From: Megalobrama amblycephala
Taxonomy: Eukaryota > Chordata > Actinopteri > Cypriniformes > Xenocyprididae
Direction: 5' to 3'
Length of the DNA: 64,000 bases
NCBI RefSeq assembly: GCF_018812025.1
Contig: NC_063054.1
Location: 38,260,896-38,324,895, forward strand
The notes beneath the pieces were generated by a model. It was not told the origin of the DNA. It worked only from the letters and a program-made list of their open reading frames with translations, and ran no database searches. A program made the translations under genes and the position numbers. This document shows, piece by piece, positions 44,219 to 58,300 of the stretch. Every line of letters begins with the position of its first letter. Position 1 is the stretch's first letter.

Positions 44219-44333
44219 TCGCCATTTTAGATGTTGACGCCGGAAGCGCCACGTTCCGTAGAAGGAGAGCGTCTTTTTTGCGCCTGCGCACAAACTCGAC
44301 TTCCTTTTCGACATCCCGATCGAGAGAGACGAG
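44219..44333 (+). promoter_or_regulatory. rps29 promoter and 5'TOP leader
   Basis: CGCCATTTTAG (YY1-like, inverted) at 44220 and an ETS site CCGGAAGC at 44240-44247 lie upstream of a pyrimidine tract CTTCCTTTTC at 44300, the expected 5'TOP start of ribosomal protein mRNAs. The leader would be about 34 nt. A further YY1-type ACATGGCGGC is at 44519-44528 in intron 1. Confidence 0.6.
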
Positions 44334-46803
<2,470 letters not shown>

Positions 46804-46855
46804 TGACGTGGAGTCGACACCCAACCTGACGTCATGAAGTTACTTTGGAAAGTTC

Positions 46856-46861
46856 AATAAA
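46856..46861 (+). terminator. Poly(A) signal of rps29
   Basis: AATAAA 76 bases after the rps29 stop codon, followed by T/G-rich sequence, consistent with the short 3'UTR of ribosomal protein genes. Confidence 0.8.
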
Positions 46862-47232
46862 CATGTTTTCTTTCTGTTCAAAAGTTGCAATGCGTCTTCA
46901 TTATAGAGGGAATGGAACGGGTTTGAGTTCAGTGAACTGATGCATTTTGTTTCCACATGAACTGGCTTTTACCTTCTGCAAAACAAATGATCATAGTTAA
47001 CGAAGCGTGTCTATAATTGAGATAAAGATGAGTTTTTGGTTGCAGAAACAGCTGTAATCATACAGTGAAGTGATGATAAACTTGGAAATGTCATGTATAG
47101 CAAATTTCTCTAAATATATTGGCTGAGATGTGGGCATAAATGCACAGTTGTTTTAACCGAAGGGATGCAGGTGAAAAATACATGTTTGTGAAGAAAAGAT
47201 CAAAACAATAGAACTGAGGTTTTAACTAATTA
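46862..47232. other. Gene-free interval after rps29
   Basis: No feature recognised between the rps29 poly(A) signal and the (TA)n tract. Confidence 0.45.

Positions 47233-47234
<2 letters not shown>

Positions 47235-47319
<85 letters not shown>
47235..47319. repeat. (TA)n microsatellite
   Basis: About 42 uninterrupted TA dinucleotides, about 155 bases from the tRNA gene. The open frame through it encodes only Tyr-Ile. Confidence 0.95.
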
Positions 47320-47324
<5 letters not shown>

Positions 47325-47473
47325 CACATTATTATTTTCTTTTGTTGAAAAGGGCTTCCACACATATCTATCACCTCTGTGCTTTTCTGTCAGTGATCAC
47401 ACATTCCCTCACGGCGAAGCGAACATCTGCTATCTGGTGTCTTTTACAGTAACTATTAACACTCAAAACCAGT

Positions 47474-47555
47474 CGACGAGGATGGGATTCGAACCCACGC
47501 GTGCAGAGCACAATGGATTAGCAGTCCATCGCCTTAACCACTCGGCCACCTCGTC
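47474..47555 (-). tRNA. tRNA-Ser (anticodon GCT)
   Basis: An 82-nt gene reading GACGAGGTGGCCGAGTGG at the 5' end, with a 7-bp acceptor stem (GACGAGG/CCTCGTC, discriminator G), A box TGGCCGAGTGG, anticodon GCT at 47520-47522, a long variable arm as expected for serine tRNA, and B box GGTTCGAATCC. A TTTT pol III terminator is at 47465-47468. It looks intact and functional. Confidence 0.95.
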
Positions 47556-48104
47556 CTGACTGCTTTTTTGTTTACATACAAATAGAACAAATGATATGAC
47601 AATAATGACATGACTCATGAATATTAATAAGTGTCCTCATCATAACCTAATTAATATTCATGAGGAGGATTAATATTCATGAGGATGCCATAAAAATGGT
47701 ATTGAAATAGTATTTTTGTGTAAAACGTACTTATGTAACAAATCTTCTAATGAAAAAAATAATAGTGTACATATTTAAATTTAATACAAAATTTACTCTA
47801 AATATATTTTATAGAAATATGTTGAATATATTATCTAATGCTTATAATAAGTACATAAATGCAGCTTATTGAAACTCAAGACCAGTGTGTAATCCTGCTC
47901 TCAGACACTAGATGGCAGAAACGTGACACATTTGAAGAATTCCATCACAACTGCAACAGAAAACCCAATGTGAGACTTCTGATGCTTCTGTTATAAGATG
48001 AATCTAATAATGATGTTTCAGGACACTGAAATAAAAGCCATTTTTATCATGGAAACATAATTTAAATCATGCTTGATTAATTCTCCCACAGTGTAAATGA
48101 GTTC
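47556..48104. other. Gene-free interval
   Basis: Contains three short copies of ATTAATATTCATGAGG-like sequence near 47615-47690. Nothing else recognised. Confidence 0.45.
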
Positions 48105-50850
48105 ATACTATAGTAAAACAAGATTTACTGTTTTGTTTATGATTTTACTACAAAATCATAGCTAAACCATAGTTTTTGTAGTAAAATTATAGTAGCTACA
48201 AAAATAACAATGATTTTACTATGGTTTAACCTGGTTAACACACACTTTATTTATGATTTTTGTAGTAAAATCATAGGAACTACAAAAATGACCTGTTTTT
48301 ACTACAGTAACTACGGTTTAAGTGTGATTTTTGCAGTAAAATCATAGGAACTACGGAAATGACCTGCTTTTACTACAGTAACTACGGTTTAACTGTGATT
48401 TTTGCAGTAAAATCATAGGAACTACAAAAATGACCTGCTTTTACTACAGTAACTACGGTTTAACTGTGATTTTTGCAGTAAAATCATAGGAACTACAAAA
48501 ATGACCTGCTTTTACTACAGTAACTACGGTTTAACTGTGATTTTTGCAGTAAAATCATAGGAACTACAAAAATGACCTGCTTTTACTACAGTAACTACGG
48601 TTTAACTGTGATTTTTGCAGTAAAATCATAGGAACTACGGAAATGACCTGCTTTTACTACAGTAACTACGGTTTAACTGTGATTTCTGCAGTAAAATCAT
48701 AGGAACTACGGAAATGACCTGCTTTACTACAGTAACTACGGTTTAACTGTGATTTTTGCAGTAAAATCATAGGAACTACAAAAATGACCTGCTTGTACTA
48801 CAGTAACTACGGTTTAACTGTGATTTTTGCAGTAAAATCATAGGAACTACGGAAATGACCTGCTTTTACTACAGTAACTACGGTTTAACCGTGATTTTTG
48901 CAGTAAAATCATAGGAACTACGGAAATGACCTGTTTTTACTACAGTAACTACGGTTTGAGTGTGATTTTTGCAGTAAAATCATAGGAACTACAAAAATGA
49001 CCTGCTTTTACTACAGTAACTACGGTTTAACTGTGATTTTTGCAGTAAAATCATAGGAACTACAAAAATGACCTGCTTTTACTACAGTAACTACGGTTTA
49101 ACTGTGATTTCTGCAGTAAAATCATAGGAACTACGGAAATGACCTGCTTTTACTACAGTAACTACGGTTTAACTGTGATTTCTGCAGTAAAATCATAGGA
49201 ACTACGGAAATGACCTGCGTTTACTACAGTAACTACGGTTTAACTGTGATTTCTGCAGTAAAATCATAGGAACTACGGAAATGACCTGCTTTTACTACAG
49301 TAACTACGGTTTAACCGTGATTTTTGCAGTAAAATCATAGGAACTACGGAAATGACCTGTTTTTACTACAGTAACTACGGTTTGAGTGTGATTTTTGCAG
49401 TAAAATCATAGGAACTACAAAAATGACCTGCTTTTACTACAGTAACTACGGTTTAACTGTGATTTTTGCAGTAAAATCATAGGAACTACAAAAATGACCT
49501 GCTTTTACTACAGTAACTACGGTTTAACTGTGATTTCTGCAGTAAAATCATAGGAACTACGGAAATGACCTGCTTTTACTACAGTAACTACGGTTTAACT
49601 GTGATTTCTGCAGTAAAATCATAGGAACTACGGAAATGACCTGCGTTTACTACAGTAACTACGGTTTAACTGTGATTTCTGCAGTAAAATCATAGGAACT
49701 ACGGAAATGACCTGCTTTTACTACAGTAACTACGGTTTAACTGTGATTTTTGCAGTAAAATCATAGGAACTACAAAAATAACCTGTTTTTTACTACAGTA
49801 ACTACGGTTTAACTGTGATTTTTGCAGTAAAATCATAGGAACTACAAAAATAACCTGTTTTTTACTACAGTAACCAGTTTAACTGTGATTTCTGCAGTAA
49901 AATCATAGGAACTACAAAAATAACCTGTTTTTTACTACAGTAACTACAGTTTAACTTTGATTTTTGCAGTAAAATCATAGGAACTACAAAAATGACCTGC
50001 TTTTACTACAGTAACTACGGTTTAACTGTGATTTTTGCAGTAAAATCATAGGAACTACGGAAATGACCTGCTTTTACTACAGTAACTACGGTTTAACTGT
50101 GATTTCTGCAGTAAAATCATAGGAACTACGGAAATGACCTGCGTTTACTACAGTAACTACGGTTTAACTGTGATTTCTGCAGTAAAATCATAGGAACTAC
50201 GGAAATGACCTGCGTTTACTACAGTAACTACGGTTTAACTGTGATTTCTGCAGTAAAATCATAGGAACTACGGAAATGACCTGCTTTTACTACAGTAACT
50301 ACGGTTTAACTGTGATTTTTGCAGTAAAATCATAGGAACTACAAAAATAACCTGTTTTTTACTACAGTAACTACGGTTTAACTGTGATTTTTGCAGTAAA
50401 ATCATAGGAACTACAAAAATAACCTGTTTTTTACTACAGTAACCAGTTTAACTGTGATTTCTGCAGTAAAATCATAGGAACTACAAAAATAACCTTTTTT
50501 TTACTACAGTAACTACAGTTTAACTATGATTTTTGCAGTAAAATCATAGGAACTACAAAAATGACCTGCTTTTACTACAGTAACTACGGTTTAACTGTGA
50601 TTTTTGCAGTAAAATCATAGGAACTACAAAAATGACCTGCTTTTACTACAGTAATTACGGTTTAATTGTGATTTCTGCAGTAAAATCATAGGAACTACGA
50701 AAATAACCTGTTTTTTTTTACTACAGTAATCATAGTTAAATCATAGTTACTGTAGTAAAACTGTAGTAAAACCATGGTTACTTACTCTGGTAAATCCATG
50801 GTTTAACTATGTTTTTCTGCAGTAAATCATGGCTCGCTGTCATAAGGGAG
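48105..50850. repeat. 71-bp satellite/minisatellite array
   Basis: About 36 copies of a 71-bp unit. One unit runs ACTACGGTTTAACTGTGATT, then TYTGCAGTAAAATCATAGGA, then ACTACRRAAATGACCTGCTT, then TTACTACAGTA. Units vary at AAAAA/GGAAA and TTTTGCAG/TTCTGCAG. Variant combinations repeat at about 425 bp (six units; 48889 and 49314) and about 565 bp (eight units; 49873 and 50438), showing block amplification. The flanks (48105-48260, 50715-50830) are diverged copies with ATGGTTTAAC motifs, so the array probably expanded inside an older dispersed element. Confidence 0.95.
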
Positions 50851-52035
50851 AGTCATGAACTGGTTTATATCTGCATCCAGACACACAATAAAAGCATTTT
50901 GTAACCTGCGGTTTAATACGGTCTTCATCATCATCTAAACAGCCCAAACTGTGAGCTTACAGGAGAACGATCTGAACGATGACGTATAACAGCCGTTCTG
51001 GATATACAGTAGAATATTTATGGATTTTTAATGGAGTGCTTTTGAGCAGAGTTAAATGTGAAGCTGTAACAGCAGAGCGGAGGCCTTGCCCTTTCTCTGT
51101 GTGATTTACTCTGCCAGCCGTATTTCCCTTGGCTTGCCATCTATTTCCAAGATAACAAGAAATTTCAGATGTTGCTTGCGAGGTTGGTTGGCATGGAAAC
51201 ATCGCACATGAAGATACACTTGTTTTGACCTTTGAGCTTATCTTTGTTCCACATGTACGCATGACTTCATTTCGATATGACAACAATAAGTCCGGTCAAA
51301 AATATTTTCCTTCTTTTGCACAAGGATTCAACAGAGATCAGATAAGAGCATTTAATTTTGCTCTGTTTGAATCATTTTATCTGCCACATCTCACCTTAAA
51401 ATCAAAAGCAATTTGAAAGAAATAAAATTAATTAATTATTTTGCATAAATAAAAAGATGAAATAATCCATCGTGACATTATTTTCATATCAATCACGCAT
51501 ATTTCTTCCAAAATTATCATTGTTGTAATGCATCCAGACATTTTACGTCCACTAAATTAGCATATTAGTATAAAATAATTAAATGCAAACATTAATTTTA
51601 ATAATTTATTTATCTTTTGATTTGGGGGTGAAATATGAACACTTTGTCTTTGCAGGTTTTGTGAGATTGATTCTCAAAGGATGATTATATTGCTATTTCA
51701 TTTTAGTAACAGTGATCATTCTTGGTTGCTATGGTATTGTGGGTTGTTGCTAGGGTGTAAGTAAACAGTGGCGTGAAAAGAGTCCTGTTTCTCTGGTTGT
51801 AGTGCCGGTGGTGTCCTGAGGAGGCGCTGTTGCACCGCAGTGTTCAGAGCTGCAGATGTGCAGGGTGAGCTGAAGGTGGCGGGCTGATTTAACCCCTCGA
51901 GGCTCTTCTGAACCCCACTGTTACAAGAGGATGAGTTCAGAGTCAGCCGTGATAAGAGCATCAACTGAGGCGGAGCTAATTAAATATTCCACAGTATTTG
52001 AAGTGCTCTGCATGGCGAAAACTCAAGGCCAGTGT
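50851..52035. other. Gene-free interval
   Basis: Mixed-composition DNA without a recognised gene. A (GT)n(GA)n microsatellite follows at 52040-52076. Confidence 0.45.
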
Positions 52036-52039
52036 AAAC

Positions 52040-52075
<36 letters not shown>

Positions 52076-52159
52076 TGTTCTTGTATACATATGAGGACAC
52101 AGATGTGTATAATGACATGGGTATTATACTGATATTACGACGTAAACATGAAATATGAG

Positions 52160-54395
52160 TCCTCATATTGTTTATCTGGCATTATCCCTATTCAATTTGT
52201 AAGAAAATTAACAATTTATTTACTAAATTTGTTTGGAGGAATAAACATCATCATTTAAGAAAGGAAGTTCTTCAGGGTCCAAGGAATGAAGGTGTATTTG
52301 AGCTTTTGGACTTTTTTGATTTATATTATACTTTCAAAGTAAAATGGCTACTGAAATCAGACTCAATATGGTTTTTATATACCATACAATGTTTTTAAAA
52401 AGGTTGGAGGTTTACGCTTTTTGTTAATGTGTGATTACTATAATTACAGTTAACCGGAAATCTCTTTATTTACAGAATTGGATGGATGAAGGAATTTATT
52501 TTGTATCTGAACATTTTGATCAGTCAGCTCAGTTACTTTCTTATGAAAATTTTATGAATAAATTGACATTTCCTATTAAAGGTGCCCTAGAATCAAAAAT
52601 TGAATTTACCTTGGCATAGTTGAATAACAAGAGTTCAGTACATGGAAATGACATACAGAGAGTCTCAAACTCCATTGTTTCCTCCTTCTTATATAAATCT
52701 CATTTGTTTAAAAGACCTCCGAAGAACAGGCGAATCTCAACATAACACCGACTGTTACGTAACAGTCAGGATCATTAATATGTATGACCCCAATATTTGC
52801 ATATGCCAGCTCATGTTCAAGGCATTAGACAAGGGCAGCCAGTATTAACGTCTGGATCTGTGCACAGCTGAATCATCAGACTAGGTAAGCAAGCAAGAAC
52901 AACAGCGAAAAATGGCAGATGGAGCAATAATAACTGACATGATCCATGATAACATGATATTTTTAGTGATATTTGTAAATTGTCTTTCTAAATGTTTCGT
53001 TAGCATGTTGCTAATGTACTGTTAAATGTGGTTAAAGTTACCATCGTTTCTTACTGAATTCACGGAGACGAGAGCCGTCGCTATTTTCATTTTCAAACAC
53101 TTGCAGTCTGTATAATTCATAAACACAACTTCATTCTTTATAAATCTCTCCAACAGTGTAGCATTAGCCGTTAGCCACGGAGGACAGCCTCAAATTCACT
53201 CAGAATCAAATGTAAACATCCAAATAAATACTGTACTCAAATGATTCGATGCATGCATGCAGTATGCATGATGAACATCTTGTAAAGATCCATTTGAGGG
53301 TTATATTAGCTGTGTGAACTTTGTAAATGCACTGTATTATAGTCGAGAGCTCGGGGGCAGGGAGCGAGAGATTTAAAGGGGCCGCAGCCTGAATCGGTGC
53401 ATAGCTAATGATGCCCCAAAATAGGCAGTTAAAAAAATTAATTAAAAAAAATCTATGGGGTTTTTTGAGCTGAAACTTCACAGACACATTCAGGGGACAC
53501 CTTAGACTTATATTACATCTTTTGAAAAGACATTCTACGGCACCTTTAAATATAGAGAATATTATTCTGTAATAAATGCAATTCCCCAAGGTTTATTGAT
53601 GTTAATGAGAAGTCATATGTTGCCCCTTAACATTTGTAGAATTGAACCCACTCTTCATTTAAATGGTGTGGACATTAACAGTAAAAAATGCATAAATAAA
53701 TTTATTAGAAATGTATTTTATGAAAAGAGATCTATTAAGCCTAGAGGGAAATTTTTCTGGAACAGTTGTTTTATATTTGGAAAAAAGCTTGGCTGCTTCC
53801 CTTTTGGTTTTGTATATCAAACAAACTTCGGGAAAGTACTTCATAATATTTATGTTAGTAACTATACTTTATCAAAATTTATGGATATTAATTAAAAATG
53901 TTCATTTTGTTCAGATCAGCCAGAAAGAATGTTACCATTCCAAAAAATTCTGGGAAGATTTATCTATACATATTCTAGAAGTCTGGTTATAATTGTGAAT
54001 TATATTTTGAATCAAAAAATCTGTCAATTTTATGATTTTATTTGGTAAATTTCATATTCATAAAAGTAAAAGAAATAATTCTAAACCCTGTTTGAAGGTC
54101 TTTATGACTGATTTTCATTTGTATGTTGAGTCTCTCCAATGTATTGATAACAAAAAATGTAGAGATACACTTTAATTCGCCAAAGAGTTGAAGTTACTTG
54201 AAAACTGAACTGGTATGTGCTGTCTTTCTTTTGATTTATTTTTATTTTTTATTTTATTTTATTATTGCATTCATTTTTCTTTGTGCAATGTAAACCCATT
54301 CCTTTAAATGTGTTATCTTTTTGGATGTCTTGTTAAAAGTATAAATGTTGTATGTTATGCCTTTAATGTTTAATAAATAGTGTATGTATTTACAC
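52160..54395 (+). pseudogene. Decayed 3' end of an L1-type LINE
   Basis: Broken frames resemble the C-terminal third of a fish L1 reverse-transcriptase protein: NLFTKFVWRNKHHHLRKEVL near 52210, LYLQNWMDEGIYFVSEHFD near 52460, and after an insertion FFWNSCFIFGKK, KVLHNIYVSNYTLSKFMD and HSKKFWEDLSIHIL near 53750-53990. The frame changes between blocks and the 5' part is missing. The AT-rich 3' tail ends near 54380 with TTTAATAAATAG. It is interrupted by the MITE at 52580-53545. Confidence 0.75.
52580..53545. mobile_element. TTAA-flanked MITE inserted in the LINE
   Basis: Starts AGGTGCCCTAGAAT and ends ATTCTACGGCACCT, with TTAA at 52576-52579 and 53546-53549. It contains no transposase. Removing it with one TTAA lets the LINE frame continue without a stop, so it landed in a LINE that was still continuous here. 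Confidence 0.85.
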
Positions 54396-55867
54396 ATCTG
54401 TCATCATGCAGTTAGGTCTGAAAAATGTAGTTAAGTTACTTTAAATCTAGTTGAAGTTAAATAAAAGTTACAGGTTTGATTGATATTAATTGTAGTTTCA
54501 TCACATGAATCTTCCTGCTTGAGGTAAGATGTGTGCACTGAAAACACCATCAGACGCGAGTGTTAAAGCAGTAAAAGTGTCTTTTGTGAGCCTTTTCCGA
54601 AACGTTGACAGGAAGTTGAATTACTCTTGAGTGCAGAAAGATCAAGGAGTGACATTTAACATCATGCAAAGAGTCAACTCGCACCGACCCTCTTCAGACG
54701 ACTCTGGACCGCAGGTTTGGATAATCTCCCGACGGTTTGGACTTGCCGTAGGTCAGGAGTGCTTAAATTCTTGCCCACCGACACAATCAGACTTTTCAAG
54801 CTCAAGAAAGTGAGCAACGTGATGCAACAAATTGTAAATGCGTTATATTTACCAGCAAAGATGAACTGCAAATGTCTGGATGTTGGCATAAAATGGACTG
54901 ATGATAGTTACTAGAGCATGAGTCAGGAAGGTGAAGGGACAATATAAGACAACAATGATTATATTTAACCTTTAAATCCTTATATTCCACGTTTACATAG
55001 TCCTGGTTTCCTATATCTGTGACTACTGCAATTCCTCTTCAGTATAACTCAAGCCCCGAATAAGACCTTTCTTTCGTAAACATAAATCTGAGCTGATGCC
55101 GATGGTAGAGACACTATCACTTCAAATAAACAATACTTCTCTAAATCCTGCCCTCAGCTACAGTAGGTCACTCGAACGGAGCTGCTTCTGGGAGAAAACC
55201 ACATATTTTTTTGCAGCAAGCTTTGAGACGAGCGTATGATAGACAAGTAAGCCGACTTATATTCAGCTGGCTGAAATGAAAAGACCGGATCGCCACAGCT
55301 GCCCTTTTCTCTCTGTCAGACTGAATCAAGTTCAGCAGGAGTTGTTTAATTTAAACTCCGCTCACTTACTCTTGTCTGTTGCTCCTCGTTTTCCGACAGA
55401 CAAACTGAGATGGGCAAATTGAAAAGGTCTTCATCCATGTGAAAACCCAGGCGTTTAGTTTGAATCCTAATCCGCAGGTGCGGTCTAGAGTGTCAACCGG
55501 TTGTGCTGCATGAGATGCGGCGTTGTTCGGTTTGAGTTTGACCACTGATATGTTCTAGAACTGTGTGTGTAGTATTTGATAAATGAATTAAATTGTGTTC
55601 ATTGTTCTTGTTAACGATCGCATTGTAAACACCTATATGTTTAAACATTTGCCAACTTTTATTTATAGCAACTCACATTATATTTAATGTTTGTCATGTT
55701 AAGTTTTAGTTCCCATTCCTTGGGAATTAAAATCAAGTCTTTGGAATTGTTAGTGCTATGCTCAACTATTGAAGTTATGCTTTTATTTATGTCATGATGT
55801 CAACTTTTGGCATGGTAATGGATATTACAATGTTGATATGTTTGTTCTTGGCGGAATAGATCTGTTA
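54396..55867. other. Gene-free interval left of the triplet array
   Basis: No gene recognised. Segments at 54835-54910 and 55535-55740 are diverged direct copies of 58715-58790 and 58620-59010 on the other side of the array. Confidence 0.5.
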
Positions 55868-58300
55868 CGCTGCTGTTATTGCTGCTGCTGTTTTTATTGC
55901 TGTTGTTGCTGCTGCTGCTGCTGATGCTGTTATTGCTGCTGCTGCTGTTTTTATTGCTGCTGCTGCTGTTATTGCTGCTGCTGTTTTTATTGCTGTTGTT
56001 ATTGTTGCTGCTGCTGCTGTTTTTATTGCTGCTGCTGCTGTTATTGCTGTTGCTGCTGCTGTTATTGCTGTTGCTGTTATTGCTGCTGCTGCTGTTATTG
56101 CTGTTGCTGCTGCTGTTATTGCTGTTGCTGTTATTGCTGCTGTTGCTGTTATTGCTGCTGCTGCTGCTGTTATTGCTGCTGCTGTTTTTATTGCTGTTGT
56201 TATTGTTGCTGCTGCTGCTGTTTTTATTGCTGCTGCTGCTGTTATTGCTGCTGCTGTTTTTATTGCTGTTGTTATTGTTGCTGCTGCTGCTGTTTTTATT
56301 GCTGCTGCTGTTATTGCTGTTGCTGTTTTTGCTGCTGCTGTTAATACTGCTGCTGTTGTTATTGCTGCTGCTGATGTTATTGCTGCTACTGCTATTGCTG
56401 CTGCTTTTCTTGCTGCTGCTGTTTTTGCTGCTGCTGTTATTGCTGCTTCTGCTGTTTTTGCTGCTGCTGTTAATACTGCTGCTGTTGTTATTGCTGCTGC
56501 TGATGTTATTGCTGCTACTGCTGTTGGTTATTGCTTCTGCTGCTGCTGCTGTTATTGCTGCTGCTGTTATTGCTGTTGCTGTTATTGCTGCTGCTGTTAT
56601 TGCTGTTGCTGTTTTTGCTGCTGCTGTTATTGCTGCTGCTGTTATTGCTGTTGCTGTATTGCTGCTGCTGCTGTTATTGCTGCTGCTGTTATTGCTGTTG
56701 CTGCTGCTGTTATTGCTGTTGCTGTTATTGCTGCTGTTGCTGTTATTGCTGCTGCTGCTGTTATTGCTGTTGCTGCTGCTGTTATTGCTGCTGCTGCTGT
56801 TATTGCTGCTGCTGCTGCTGTTATTGCTGCTGCTGTTATTGCTGCTGCTGCTGTTATTGCTGTTGCTGCTGCTGTTATTGCTGCTGCTGCTGTTATTGCT
56901 GCTGCTGTTATTGCTGCTGTTGCTGTTATTGCTGCTGCTGCTGTTATTGCTGTTGCTGCTGCTGTTATTGCTGCTGCTGCTGTTATTGCTGCTGCTGTTA
57001 TTGCTGCTGCTGTTATTGCTGTTGCTGCTGCTGTTATTGCTGCTGCTGCTGTTATTGCTGCTGCTGCTGTTATTGCTGCTGCTGTTATTGCTGTTGCTGT
57101 TATTGCTGCTGCTGCTGTTTTTATTGCTGCTGCTGCTGCTGTTATTGCTGCTGCTGTTTTTATTGCTGTTGTTATTGTTGCTGCTGCTGCTGTTTTTATT
57201 GCTGCTGCTGCTGCTGCTGTTATTGCTGCTGCTGTTTTTATTGCTGTTGTTATTGTTGCTGCTGCTGCTGTTTTTATTGCTGCTGCTGTTATTGCTGCTG
57301 CTGCTGCTGTTATTGCTGCTGCTGTTATTGCTGTTGCTGTATTGCTGCTGCTGTTATTGCTGCTGCTGTTATTGCTGTTGCTGCTGCTGTTATTGCTGCT
57401 GCTGTTGTTATTGCTGCTGCTGCTGCTGTTATTGCTGCTGCTGATGTTATTGCTGCTGATGTTATTGCTGCTACTGCTGTTGGTTATTGCTTCTGCTGCT
57501 GCTGTTGTTATTGCTGCTGCTGCTGCTGTTATTGCTGCTGCTGCTGCTGTTATTGCTGCTGATGTTATTGCTGCTACTGCTGTTGGTTATTGCTTCTTCT
57601 TCTGCTGTTGTTATTGCTGCTGCTGCTGCTGCTGCTGTTATTGCTGCTGCTGCTGCTGTTATTGCTGCTGATGTTATTGCTGCTACTGCTGCTGTTATTG
57701 CTGCTGCTGCTGCTGTTATTGCTGCTGATGTTATTGCTGCTACTGCTGTTGGTTATTGCTTCTTCTGCTGCTGTTGTTAATGCTGCTGCTGCTGTTATTG
57801 CTGCTGCTGCTGTTATTGCTGCTGATGTTATTGCTGCTACTGCTGTTGGTTATTGCTTCTTCTGCTGCTGTTGTTATTGCTGCTGCTGCTGCTGTTATTG
57901 CTGCTGCTGCTGTTATTGCTGCTGATGTTATTGCTGCTACTGCTGTTGGTTATTGCTTCTTCTGCTGCTGTTGTTAATGCTGCTGCTGCTGCTGTTATTG
58001 CTGCTGATGTTATTGCTGCTACTGCTGTTGGTTATTGCTTCTTCTGCTGCTGTTGTTAATGCTGCTGCTGCTGTTATTGCTGCTGATGTTATTGCTGCTG
58101 CTGTTTTTGCTGCTGCTGTTATTGCTGCTGCTGTTATTGCTGTTGCTGTTATTGCTGCTGCTGTTATTGCTGCTGTTATTGCTGTTGCTGTTATTGCTGC
58201 TGCTGTATTGCTGCTGCTGTTATTGCTGTTGCTGTTATTGCTGCTGCTGCTGTTATTGCTGCTGCTGCTGCTGCTGATGCTGCTGTTGGTTATTGCTGCC
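55868..58300. repeat. 2.4-kb compound CTG/TTG/ATT-type triplet array
   Basis: Almost pure mixture of GCT, GTT and ATT triplets, mainly in 12-24 base units such as GCTGCTGTTATT and GTTATTGCTGTTGCT. The right third carries a marker, ACTGCTGTTGGTTATTGCTT, at about 57473, 57576, 57741, 57839, 57939 and 58021 (also 56517), a higher-order unit of about 80-165 bp. All plus-strand frames are open for long stretches as poly-Leu, Ala/Val/Ile or Cys/Tyr, which is a by-product of the repeat. Confidence 0.97.

Noticed and set aside
47233..47559. 108-codon frame starting in (TA)n and crossing the tRNA
   Set aside because: It is a microsatellite followed by the antisense of tRNA-Ser. Not a protein gene.
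55879..57444. 521-codon poly-Leu open frame and overlapping Cys/Tyr and Ala/Val frames
   Set aside because: Produced by the triplet array itself. No promoter, splice sites, domain or start context; several frames are open at once.
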